Shown in pieces: positions 35,016-46,058 of a stretch of DNA of 64,000 nucleotides. The notes beneath the pieces were generated by a model. That model had not been told where the DNA came from and searched no databases. It saw nothing but the letters and a program-made list of their open reading frames with translations. Position 1 is the first letter of the stretch; every line of letters starts with the position of its first letter. Origin of the DNA: Saccopteryx bilineata (Eukaryota > Chordata > Mammalia > Chiroptera > Emballonuridae); the NCBI RefSeq assembly GCF_036850765.1, contig NC_089494.1:53523809-53587808 (forward strand). Direction: 5' to 3'. Both the position numbers and the translations under genes were made by a program.

Positions 35016-36366
35016 TTCTTTTCTTTATCATGTCTTCTACATGGGAATGAAGGGTCCACAAAAGTCGAGACATGGTCTACTGTGCTTTGCAGTATATCCT
35101 CAGTGACTAACACAGTGCTAGGCATGTAATAGGTGCTCAGCAAATATTTGCTTAATTAAAGAGTTAATTAATCTTGGATGATGTCATATTATTCTTTCAC
35201 TTCTGCTATTAAAATACACACACACACACACACACACACACTGATTTAATGCTTTTATCTGAATCTCTAACTCACATTTTCCCAGCCAGATAAGTCTGAT
35301 TAGGTAAAAAATTTTAAATGCATAATCAATAGTAGATAATAGTAAAATTAATCAGTAACTTGTTCTTTCCACCAAATCACACAAAAACCTTAAAAACTTC
35401 ATTAAAAAATGTTTAAAATACTGACTTTGTATTTAACAAAATATTAAAATACATTCTTGATTCTCAAGCATATAAGCATGACGGCTTTTTAACTGGTTTC
35501 ACAGAATGAAGCTAGAGCACTCTTTCCAAGGGTCTTCCCTGCATGCGCAGCCTCTCAGTCAGCCAGGAATGTGTGGAGAACTATCTCAGCCCTCCTGTCA
35601 CCTCTAATTGTTAGGAATTTTTCTTAAATCCTGCTAGTCTACCACTTACCCCAAATTTGGACCGCAGCCTCGGGCTTGAAAGGCTGTGGATTTTTTCCTA
35701 AACTCAATTTCCCACTTCATGTAAGAGAAACCAGGGATTACTGCCCACTCTTCCCATTCCCAGTGAGTCTACTGCAGTAGCAGCAAAGTTGGTTTCTACA
35801 GCCATTCTCAAGTTGGGCTGCAAAAGGTAACTTGGAAGTAGTTAGTTGTCTCCTGGCAAGATGGTCATAGCTTCCTGTTGTTCTTATCAGAATCTCCAAC
35901 AATTTTTCATGAATAAGTGCTTCTCGAATTGCTGTGTTGCCTTGATCGATTTCTAGTGTGATAGAATCATTGTTTTTGCAAATATTTCCTAATTTTATTC
36001 TTGTTTTCTGTGGGGAGGCAACATTCCAACTCTTTATATCACCAGAACAGGAAGTCATCCTTTTCCATATTAGTTTCTGAGAGAATTAAATGAGTTGATT
36101 TATGTTAAGAAATACCTAGAATAGATCATTTCAAAGAGAGCTTATGGGACCCAAACTAGGAGCTCTTAACTCTGTGACCTAAGATTGACATTCTTCATAG
36201 GATGTAATAGACACTCAGTAGTGCTATGTTTCCCTGAGGAGAATACATTTAGCTAAAAAAAAAAAAAAAAAAAGATAAAAAGAAATACCTAGAATAGTAG
36301 CACTACCTAAATTATTATTACTATTATTATTATTTACTGTTCTTCTTTTATGTGTTTTAAGAATTG
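35016..36366 (+). other. Last PDE1A intron; (AC)n and possible L1 5' relic
   Basis: An (AC)n run spans 35215-35240. The stretch 35500-36060 read on the - strand, with an open frame of 106 codons at 35738-36058, loosely resembles an old L1 5' region. I cannot confirm this, and the frame has no known domain. Confidence 0.35.
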
Positions 36367-36380
36367 AGGATGTGGTAGAA

Positions 36381-36769
36381 CCTGACTAGGTGGTGGCACA
36401 GTGCATAAAGCATAGCCTGGGATACATAATATACAAGTTCAAAACCCCAAAGTTGCTGGCTTGAGCATGGACTCATCCAGCTTGATCGGAGCTCACCAGC
36501 TTGAGCACAAGATCATAGACATGACCCCATGGTTGCTGGCTCGATGCCCAGGATCACTGGCTTGAGCCCAAGGTTACTGGCTTGAGCAAGGAGTCACTGG
36601 CTCAGCTGGAGCCCCTCAGTCAAGGCACATATGCGAAAGCAATCAATGAACAACTAAGGTGCTGCAACAAAGAATTGATACTTCTCATCTCTCTCCCTTT
36701 CTGCCTGTCTGTCCCTATCTGTCCCTCTCTCTGTCTCTGTCTGTCCCACTAAGAAAAAAAAAGATAAAA
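36381..36769 (+). mobile_element. tRNA-derived SINE (type 2), older copy
   Basis: Head CCTGACTAGGTGGTGGCACA with extra GCTTGAGC units. TSD AGGATGTGGTAGAA / AGGATATGATAGAA at 36367-36380 and 36770-36783. Confidence 0.9.
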
Positions 36770-37074
36770 AGGATATGATAGAAAACAAAACAGACAATAT
36801 CCTTATCCTCATGACATAAGGAATGTAAGTTAGGAGCAGGATTATAATTCTAAATAAGGAGGTCAGGAATAAGCAGCAAAATATCTGGGAGGTCAAGCTT
36901 GCCTGGTATGCAGAAATAACATGAGGCAGATGAAGCTGAGGGCAACTGAGCAAGTGAACATGGGTAATGTGATAAATGGGTAATGTGCCACATCACTGGC
37001 TTTAGCCAAGAAGAGAAAGGGAACCAAATTTATATAGATTTTAAGGAAAAAAAATTGATCTGAATTGAAGTTTT

Positions 37075-37499
37075 GTTATTTTTTTATTAAATTTAATGCA
37101 GTGACATTGATAAATCAGTGTACATATGTTGAGAGAAAATATCTCTAGATTATTTTGACATTTGATTGTGCTGTATACCCCTCCCGCAAAGTTAAATTGT
37201 CTTCTGTCACCTTCTATCTGGTTTTCTTTGTGCCCCTCCCCTCCCCTAACCCCTCTCTCCTTCTTCATCCCATCCCCCCTCCCCCAACCCCCCGCCCCTG
37301 TTGCCATCACATTCTTGTTCATGTCTCTGAGTCTCATTTTTATGTCCCTTCTATGTATGGATTCATCTTAGTTTTTTTCTGATTTACTTATTTCACTCCG
37401 TATAATGTTATCAAGGCCCATCCATGTTATTGTAAATGATCCGATGTCATCATTTCTTATGGCTGAGTAGTATTCCATAGTATATATGTACCAAAGCTT
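37075..37499 (-). mobile_element. 5'-truncated LINE-1
   Basis: Reversed L1 3' UTR and very end of ORF2 (GGCTGAGTAGTATTCCATAG on the + strand). Exact 14-bp TSD TGAATTGAAGTTTT at 37061-37074 and 37500-37513. Confidence 0.9.
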
Positions 37500-37513
37500 T
37501 GAATTGAAGTTTT

Positions 37514-38496
37514 AAAAGGTTCACTCGACAAATGAAAAATATTTTTCTCTTTGGAAGGCAAAAATGGAAATGAAGACCAGAAAGGAGAATATTGGTCATA
37601 ACTCAGGAGAAAGAAGGGAGTTAAATAAGGTGGTCATAGAGGAGAGGGGTTGAAGTGCCTCAATTCTGGATACATTGAAGATGGTGGTTTAAATTAGTAT
37701 GTATGAATAAGAAGGGATAGCAAAGAGAGATTGGTTTCTGGATATATTTTTAGAGCAGAACTGAAGGGACTTATTAGCAGATGAGATGTGGAATGTGAAC
37801 TCAAGGAGTCAGGAATGATGCCAGGACTCTTACACATTAGTTGTGTAGATTTATATGATTATTGGCATCTCTACCAAAGCTGAAGATGCACATGCCATAT
37901 TTTCCAACAACTTCTCTTCTATATTTTTACCCTAGAAGAACTTTTGCTAATGTACAGGCTAAATAATAAGTTTCAGAATACACATGATAAAACTAAAGAA
38001 TGATGGAAGAAATACTCAAAATTCAGGGAAAAGGTTGGAAGATTTATTTTGGAATTAGTAATATTGTATTAGGTTGGGTGCTAGACACACAAATGTTCAT
38101 TTTATGATTATGGTTTTACCTAACATATATAATTTATATATGTACATATCCATTTGGGTGATAGATATTTTGTAATAAAAATTAAAAATGTGATCTGCTT
38201 TTATAAATATATGCATTATTTAGTCTTAAATATACTGAAGGTGAAAGTTTATGGTAATTGCATTGAGATGAGACTAAGCAGGTTATATAATCCTCAGAGC
38301 TTTGGAATATTAATTAAATTTAGAGTCTTTCAACAGAATCCTAAATATTTTGTCATCATCATATTAGCCCTGAAGCTATGTTTCAGGATATCTCAAAAAT
38401 ATCCCACTAATCATAGAGCAGTAGAAGGTGAGGATACTTAGGTTCAAAAGAATAAACCTCCTAGGTCATCAGTTTTAACAATAACAACAACAGCAA
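37514..38496 (+). other. Last PDE1A intron, no recognised element
   Basis: AT-rich. An open frame of 95 codons at 38154-38441 has no motif. A CAA repeat near 38480-38510 served as SINE target. Confidence 0.45.
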
Positions 38497-38513
38497 CAAC
38501 AACAAAACACACT

Positions 38514-38883
38514 CTTTTTTTTTTGTATTTGTTCAAAGTGATAAGCATGGGGCAGCAGACAGACTCCCACATGCGCCCAACCAGGATCCACCCAGCATGC
38601 ACACCAGAAGGTGATGCTCAGCCCATCTGGGGCATTGCTCCACTGCAACTGGAGCCATTCTAGCACCTGAGGGGGAGGCCATGGAGCCATCCTCAGCGCT
38701 CAGGCCAACTTTGCTCCAATGAAGCCTTGGCTACGGGAGGGGAAGAGAGAGATAAAGAGAAATGAGAGGGGGAAGGGCGGAGAAGCAGATGGGCACTTCT
38801 CCTGTGTGTCCTGGCCGGTAATTGAACCCAGGACTTCCACACACCATGCCAACGCTCTACCACTGAGCCAACTGGCTAGGGCA
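38514..38883 (-). mobile_element. tRNA-derived SINE (type 1)
   Basis: Reversed copy ending GAGCCAACTGGCTAGGGCA. Exact 17-bp TSD CAACAACAAAACACACT at 38497-38513 and 38884-38900. Confidence 0.93.
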
Positions 38884-38904
38884 CAACAACAAAACACACT
38901 TTTT

Positions 38905-39150
38905 AAATTGAATTTATTGGGTTGACATTGGTTAATAAAATTATATAGATTTTAAATTTACAAATCTATAATATATCATCTGTATATTGTATTGTGTGTT
39001 CACCACCTCAAGTCAAGTCTCCTTCCTTCACTGTTTATCCCTTCATTTTCCCTCATCCTCCCCCATCTCCCTTCTTTTCTTGTTACTGATTACAAGAAAA
39101 AAACCAAAACAAAACACTTTTGTAATGACTAATTTCATTCACCTAACCAT
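38905..39150 (-). mobile_element. LINE-1 3' UTR fragment
   Basis: Reversed L1 tail including ATATCATCTGTATATTGTAT and TGTGTGTTCACCACC, typical of L1 3' ends. Boundaries are approximate. Confidence 0.65.
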
Positions 39151-39379
39151 TCTATTAAGGACCTGGAAACATTTATCTAAGAATGTTACATGTAAACACA
39201 TTCCTTTTTGACATGGGACCTTTCAAAAAAATTAAAAATGCTTTTCTCTATTCCAAATGGTTTACACTTTTGGTTAAATCTTACGCATTTAGAGTGAGGA
39301 CAATGCTTCCACAACCTTTTATTATTCTTCAGCATATTAAGTCTTTTCCCAATCTTCACCTTTTTCAAAACTGCATTAC

Positions 39380-40568
39380 GTTTCTCTAATGATTAGTGAT
39401 GTTGAACATTTTTTCATCTGCCTATTGGCCATTTGTATGTCCTCTTTGGAGAAGTGTCTATTCATTTCTTTTGCCCATTTTTTGATTGGATTGTTTGTCT
39501 TCCTGGTGTTGAGTTTTACAAGTTCTTTACAAATTTTGGTTATTAACCCCTTATCAGATGTATTGTCAAATATGTTCTCCCATTATGTGGTTTGTCTTTT
39601 TATTTTGTTCACATTGTCTTTAGCTGTACAAAATCTTTTTAGTTTGATGTAGTCCCATTTGTTCATTGTGCCCTTTATTTCACTTGCCTGTGGAGGTAAA
39701 TCAGCAAATATATTACTGTGAGAGATGTCGGAGAGCTTACTGTCTATGTTTTCTTCTAAGATGATTATGGTTTCACGACTTACATTTAAGTCTTTTATCC
39801 ATTTTGAATTTATTTTTGTGAATGGTGTAAGTTGGTGGTCTAGTTTCACTTTTGTGCAGGTAGCTGTCCAATTTTTCCAACACCATTTATTAAAGAGGCT
39901 GTCTTTACTACATTGTATGCTCTTACCTCCTTTGTCAAATATCAGTTGTCCATAAAGGTGTGGGTTTATTTCTGGATTCTCTGTTCTGTTCCATTGATAT
40001 ATATGCCTGTTCTTATGCCAACACTAAGATATTTATGGCAGCATTGTTTACAATAGCCAAGATCTGGAAACAGCCCAAGTGTCCATCAGTGGACAAGTGG
40101 ATTAAAAAGCTGTGGTACATATACACAATGGAATACTATGGGACCATGAAAAAGAAGGAAATCTTACCTTTTGTGACAAAATGGATGGACCTGAAAACTA
40201 TTATGTTAAGTGAAATAAGCCAGGCAGAGAAAGAAAAATATCATATGATCTCACTCATTTGAGGAATCCAATGAACAGTGTGAACTGAGGAACGGAATAG
40301 AGGCAGAAGCGAGATCAAAAGGACCAGAGGGAAAGTGGATGATAGGATGCAATCAGGAAAGGAAAGAGATTTGTGAAATTATCAATATATATTCATAACA
40401 CAGCATTATAGAGAGCAGAAAAACAAATCCTAGAGGGAAGGGAGGAGTGTGTGGGGGGGCAAAGGGGATGTTTAGGGGAACACAGGGGTGGGGGGATGTA
40501 TTCAGTGGGACACTTGAATCCATGTAAACACAATAAATTAAAATCAATAAAACTACAAAACAAAACAA
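39380..40568. mobile_element. LINE-1 with 5' inversion (twin priming)
   Basis: 39380-40027 is L1 ORF2 in - orientation, and 40028-40568 is the ORF2 end plus 3' UTR in + orientation, ending in an A-rich tail. One TSD encloses both: AAAACTGCATTAC (39367-39379) and AAAACTGCACTAC (40569-40581). This is the signature of a single insertion with an inverted 5' part. Confidence 0.88.
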
Positions 40569-40581
40569 AAAACTGCACTAC

Positions 40582-41967
40582 TTAAGAGTAGACAGGAAGA
40601 CAGTATGTGTGTGCCTTTCTCATGAGACAGGTGGAGGAAAATAGTTAGAAAAGTTACTCTTTTATTTCTGCCTATTAAAATTTCTGGCAAATTAGGTAAC
40701 ATCTTAGCCTAAAAAATATGACTATTGGGAAAATAATATTTACCCTAATGAAGAGGCAGACAGTCCCTTAAATGCTCACCCAATATCTAGTTATGCTGCA
40801 GAGTCTTAAAATCTATGAGAACTTTGAGAGAAGTCACCTAAGAAAGTAAGAAAAAAGTGAAAGCACATTTGCCTATATTGGTGGTCAGTGAGTGATGGAT
40901 GCTTAATTAACAGCCAAGAAAATCATATACTATACAGGAAAAAGATGTATATGTTTTTAAATGCCCTGAAAATGTGGCTCATTTTCACTGGTGGCCTGCC
41001 GTCCTATGTCATGAGCAACATTTGGGTCTGGATCTGTGATGGGGGAGTAGGGGAGGTTCATACTAATGAACAATAAAAGAAGTATTTATGTTTAAAGAGC
41101 TCCTGACTGGCAAACACAAATATCTGTTCTTTCTCGAAGCAAGCAAGTTACTTTTGTAAGCCACCTGAGAGTTTGGTTCACCTTTAGATGAAAGAATTCC
41201 AAATTGAATCAGGTCCATCAAATCCACCTTGATAGGGAAACAAAACAAAACAAAACTATAAATCAATCTCAGATCTACTTTTGTTCCCATCCTCTGAAGG
41301 AGAGTGTGGACTTGAGCAGAGCTAGTGATGTCTCAGAATGGATTCTGGCGTCAGCCTGGAATGGAAGGCAGTATGTTTCTTACTATGGTGGGTAATTTTC
41401 TGGTTTATGTGATATTGATTCAAATCCCAAAATACTAGGCTCAAAGAAGATTAAGAAGTGAGAAGAGGAGGCAACGTGGGAACTGAGATGCTACTGGATT
41501 TGCACTGTGCATGAACCATAGCTGTCTAGACCCAGAAGGAAACCTAGAGCTAGCTTAAGGCAAGCTTGACATTTTTAGAATATGTACTAAAATTTCAAAC
41601 ACACAAGTGGTTTCCAGTTTATTTTGGTAACTTATTTTCTACATAATTGCTTTAGAGTCATAGTATAGTATGTATGTTCAGTATGATATCTTCCATTTGA
41701 ACTTTTTGAGAACTGGTTTTGGCTTAAAAAGCTTATATGTGCCACCATCCACCCCCCAAACAATATTTTGATTAGAATTACTTTGATATCAATTTGGGAA
41801 GAATTCTTATGTTTATGAGATTGTCTTCCTATTATTATATATCTTATCATTCATAGGGCTCTTTTCATGTTTCTCAGAAAGTTTATTTTTTCTTAATAAT
41901 AATAAAAATAATGATGATAAAAATTCTTATTAGGGTATCAGATGCCAAGCATTATAGTTAGCATGTA
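40582..41967 (+). other. Last PDE1A intron, no recognised element
   Basis: No gene or repeat recognised. Confidence 0.45.
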
Positions 41968-42088
41968 CAGAGTGGGCAGAAGTAGGTTTAGAGTTTGTGT
42001 ATGTAAAACAGAGTTTATGCTGACATTGTTATTTATTAATTATTATTTTCCATATAAACAACTGTAAACCTACTTTTGCCCCACCCTG
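41968..42088. mobile_element. Complete mariner MITE (121 bp)
   Basis: TA-flanked, with inverted ends CAGAGTGGGCAGAAGTAGG and CCTACTTTTGCCCCACCCTG. It carries no coding capacity. Confidence 0.8.
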
Positions 42089-42607
42089 TACTACATTATG
42101 TAATCACTTAGTATTTAAATTTTGAATATACTTTGTTGGGTTTTTCATCGATATTTAATTTTATTTTTTGCTGTTGAGCACTGATCTTCTGCAAATAATG
42201 ACAGGTTTTTTTTTTCTTTCTCATTCCTTTTATTATTGTTTTCCTCGAGTTTACTTCACTAGCAAGTTTATCTAGAGTATTCTGAAATGACATGGTGGCA
42301 TTCAGCTTGTCTCTGAATTTAAATGTTTAACATTAACTGTGATATTTCTTAACTTTTTTCATCTCTTTATGAGGTTAATTATGTTCCCATCAATAAATAA
42401 TTTGTTAAGAAACTATTTCAAATAAAACATTTAGTTTAATCAAATGTCTTTTTTGTAGCTTTTAAAATAATTCATATGAGTTTTCTTTTTAATTGGTTCA
42501 TGTAGTTAATTATATTAACAGATTTTCTCTTGTATTCTTTGGATAAACCCAACTTAATAATTATGTATTAAATGGTTAAAAAATATCGCCAATAAGAAGT
42601 TAAACTT

Positions 42608-43006
42608 CTGGCCCTGGCTGGTTGGCTCAGTGGTAGAGCATCGGCCTGGCGTGCGGGGGACCCAGGTTCGATTCCCGGCCAGGGCACACAGGAGAAGCGC
42701 CCATTTGCTTCTCCACCCCGCCCCCTCCTTCCTCTCTGTCTCTCTCTTCCCCTCCCGCAGCCAAGGCTCCATTGGAGCAAAGATGGCCCGGGCGCTGGGG
42801 ATGGCTCCTTGGCCTCTGCCCCAGGCGCTAGAGTGGCTCTGGTCGCAGCAGAGCGACGCCCCAGAGGGGCAGAGCATCGCCCCCTGGTGCGCAGAGCTTC
42901 GCCCCTGGTGGGCGTGCCGGGTGGATCCCGGTCGGGCGCATGCGGGAGTCTGTCTGACTGTCTCTCCCCGTTTCCAGCTTCAGAAAAATACAAAAAAAAA
43001 AAAAAA
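42608..43006 (+). mobile_element. tRNA-derived SINE (type 1), young copy
   Basis: Near-consensus, with an A-tail. Exact 11-bp TSD AAGTTAAACTT at 42597-42607 and 43007-43017. Confidence 0.94.
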
Positions 43007-43105
43007 AAGTTAAACTTTTCTCACCATAAACCTGAATTCCCCCCTTACTCTCATTGCTTCTCTTGTAGAAAACATCAATCCATGTCTAGTGAATGAGAAA
43101 CCTAT

Positions 43106-43165
43106 ACTCCTCACAAAAATTAGGGGATATTTCAAAATGAGTATGAAGCTATAAAATATCCCCTG
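43106..43165. mobile_element. MITE fragment (CTCACAAAAATTAGGGG type)
   Basis: Left end and loop as in 7563-7628. The right arm is cut after AAAATATCCCCTG. Confidence 0.65.
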
Positions 43166-44221
43166 TATATCTTCTCGATATCTTCAATCGTCTGGAGTTG
43201 TGGGTGGGAAGATAGAGCTGGACTAATTTTCCAAGAAACTGTTCCATACCCAGGCATGACTTTGAATCTGATAATTAAGAATATATGCTTTTGCTTCTGG
43301 GTACTTCCATTGCATCACTGACATCTACTTGTTCGAATGGGTGTGGGCTATGGTCAGAAACAGGCGGGAACAAAACCAGACCAGTTAATAGTTCACATAT
43401 CAGCTCATCAACGAGGCAGCTTTTGTAGTTCTTTCAGAAGAGAAGTTAAAAATAATATGACTGTTTATTTAAAACAATATTACTAGGTTAACATTTATTA
43501 TTTTTCGCCACTTTGAAGGAAAAAAAATTAAAGCTTAATTTTTCTTTTAATTTGAATGATTAAAAACTATTAGAATCATGTGATGCAAGTTAATACATAA
43601 TTTTAAATTCTTTGAGTTTCTTAGTGTGATTAAGAGTTTTAAAGAATGTTTCAGAGGGAAACTGAAACAGAGACATTTTTAATTATAGAAAAATCTGATT
43701 TTTTTTTTTAAATAAGCCAAGATTCTCTGTTTTGTGCCAAGGTCTCTGGCAATATTAAGGTATGTTAAGTACATGAATCCAGTTACTTAAACTATTTTTT
43801 CCTAGATGGTACTGACAGGATTAGAAAGGCCAGTTTAGGAAACTGAACACAATAACACAGTGTGGATAACCCCCTTGCTCCATTTCCCTGCAGTGTGGAA
43901 CTTAGGGAACTTGAGAACAAGTGCTGGAAACTGTTGTCTCCTGTCTCCCAGTGACCCCCACAGTTTCTCTTGATCCTTTTGAGAAGTTCCACAGCATCAG
44001 TCAGGCTGATTCTTCTTTTTGGTTTTACAGGGTGTGAAAAAGTTGCTGTTTGGAACAATAAAGACTAATCTCATTAGAATGCTACTTTATTATCCCTTTT
44101 TTCTTCTTTTGGGGGAAAACCCAGGAGTCATCAGAAAACAAGGCTAGGCGACTTTAGTCTCTATTCCTGAACTCTGACCCTTGTGCTACTTAGAGAGAGA
44201 GGCGTCCTCAGTGAATATTTA
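43166..44221 (+). other. Last PDE1A intron, no recognised element
   Basis: No exon or repeat recognised. Confidence 0.45.
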
Positions 44222-44310
44222 AAAATCACCTTGAGGATTAATAGATAAGCTGCCCAGGAAAAGAAATATAATTGTTAGCCTAAAGATCACTTCCAAACCT
44301 GTTATATAGC

Positions 44311-44440
44311 CAGGTGGGTACTCGAAATGTCTGGGGACCATGTTGTAAAGTATACGCTTGTCTAATTGGTATGCTGTACACCTGAAACCAATACAGAATA
44401 ATACTGAATGTAAACTGTAATTGAAAAATAAAAATAAAAT
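44311..44440 (+). mobile_element. LINE-1 3' end fragment
   Basis: L1 3' UTR-like block (GGTATGCTGTACACCTGAAA, then ACTGAATGTAAACTGTAATT) ending in an A-rich tail. Confidence 0.6.
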
Positions 44441-44456
44441 TAGGATAAGTGGTAAA

Positions 44457-44988
44457 GCTTTTAGGAATATATCCTAAGAACACCACATCAACGATTCAAA
44501 AGGAGAAATGCACCCCCATGTTTATGGCAGCATTGTTTACAGTAGCCACGATCTGGAAACAGCCCAAGTGTCCGACAGTGGACAAATGGATTAAAAAGCT
44601 TTGGTACATATATACAATGAAATACTATGGGGCCATGAAAAAGAAGGAAATATTACTTTTTGCGACAACATGGATGGACCTGGAAACTATTATGTTAAGT
44701 GAAATAAGCCAGGCTTAGAAAGAAAATACTATATGACCTCACTCATTTGACAAACAATATGAACTGAGGAGCAGAATAGAGACAGAGGAGGGATTAAAGG
44801 ATCCAGAAGGAAAGCAGACAGAGGGAAAGGAGATGATAGGATGATAGGATGAGATAAGTGCAGAAAAGCAAATCCTGGAGGGAAGGGGGTAGGGCGTTAC
44901 AGGGAGGAGGACTGGTGGATGTACTAGGGAACACAGGGGAGGGGAGGATGTATTCAGGCAGACACTAGAATCTATGTAAACACAATAA

Positions 44989-45051
<63 letters not shown>

Positions 45052-45083
45052 AAGAAGGAGAAGGAGAAGAAGAAGAAGAAAGT
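44457..45083 (+). mobile_element. 5'-truncated LINE-1 with (AAT)n/(AAG)n tail
   Basis: End of ORF2 (GGCAGCATTGTTTACAGTAG; frame MFMAALFTVATIWKQP) and 3' UTR, then (AAT)n and (AAG)n repeats at 44990-45083. The TSD ATAAGTGGTAAA at 44445-44456 and 45249-45260 encloses this L1 together with the SINE after it. Confidence 0.85.
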
Positions 45084-45248
45084 AAGCCTGGACTGTGGTG
45101 GCACAGTGGATGGAACATTGACTTGGAATGCTGAGGTCTCTGGTCCGAGAACCATCAATAAGCAACTCAAGTAAAGCAACTATGAGTTGATATTTCTCGC
45201 TTCCTGTAAAAATCAGTAAATAAAATCTTTTTAAAAAGAAAAAAAAAC
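45084..45248 (+). mobile_element. Short tRNA-type SINE (type 3) in L1 tail
   Basis: Head GCCTGGACTGTGGTGGCACA, ending in an A-rich tail. It lies inside the TSD of the preceding L1, so it inserted into that L1's tail. Confidence 0.75.
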
Positions 45249-45638
45249 ATAAGTGGTAAAAAAAAAATTACCTTGGAGACTGATAGATAAACTACTCAGA
45301 AGAATAAGTATGATTATTAGCCTGAACATCATGTCCAAACCAGTTATATAGCACTAGTTTCACTTCTAAAGACCTGGGTCACTGTGATATTTCTCTGTAC
45401 TTTTATCTCACAAATTTCTGTTGGAATTCTGGGCACATTCTTTTTCTTATTTGCCAGCAATCTCTATTAGACCCTAAGAGCTCTCCTCTTCTAATTGATT
45501 AGTTAGAGAAAATTAAAATAGATTATTTGAAAGGAACAAAGGCATGTCTATGTTACTTTGCATTTAATTACTTTAAGATACTATGTTTATAAATTTTGGT
45601 TCTAAAATATATTAGTTATTTCTTTCTATTATCTTTTT

Positions 45639-46036
45639 TTTTTTTTTTTTTTTTCATTTTTCTGAAGCTGGAAATAGGGAGAGACAGTCAGACAGACTCC
45701 CGCATGCGCCCGACCGGGATCCACCAGGCACGCCCACCAGGGGCGACGCTCTGCCCACCAGGGGGTGATGCTCTGCCCATCCTGGGCGTCGCCATGTTGC
45801 GACCAGAGCCACTCTAGCGCCTGAGGCAGAGGCCACAGAGCCATCCTCAGCGCCCGGGCCATCTTTGTTCCAATGGAGCCTCGGCTGTGGGAGGGGAAGA
45901 GAGAGACAGAGAGGAAAGCGCGGCGGAGGGGTGGAGAAGCAAATGGGCGCTTCTCCTGTGTGCCCTGGCCGGGAATCGAACCCGGGTCCTCCACATGCTA
46001 GGCCGACACTCTACCGCTGAGCCAACCGGCCAGGGC
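45639..46036 (-). mobile_element. tRNA-derived SINE (type 1)
   Basis: Reversed copy with a 22-bp TSD carrying one mismatch: 45617-45638 and 46037-46058 (TATTTCTTTCTATTATC against TATTCCTTTCTATTATC at their starts). Confidence 0.94.
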
Positions 46037-46058
46037 TATTCCTTTCTATTATCTTTTT

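Noticed and set aside
35738..36058. 106-codon - strand frame as a possible gene
   Set aside because: No domain, no splice context, and the surrounding DNA weakly resembles old L1 sequence.
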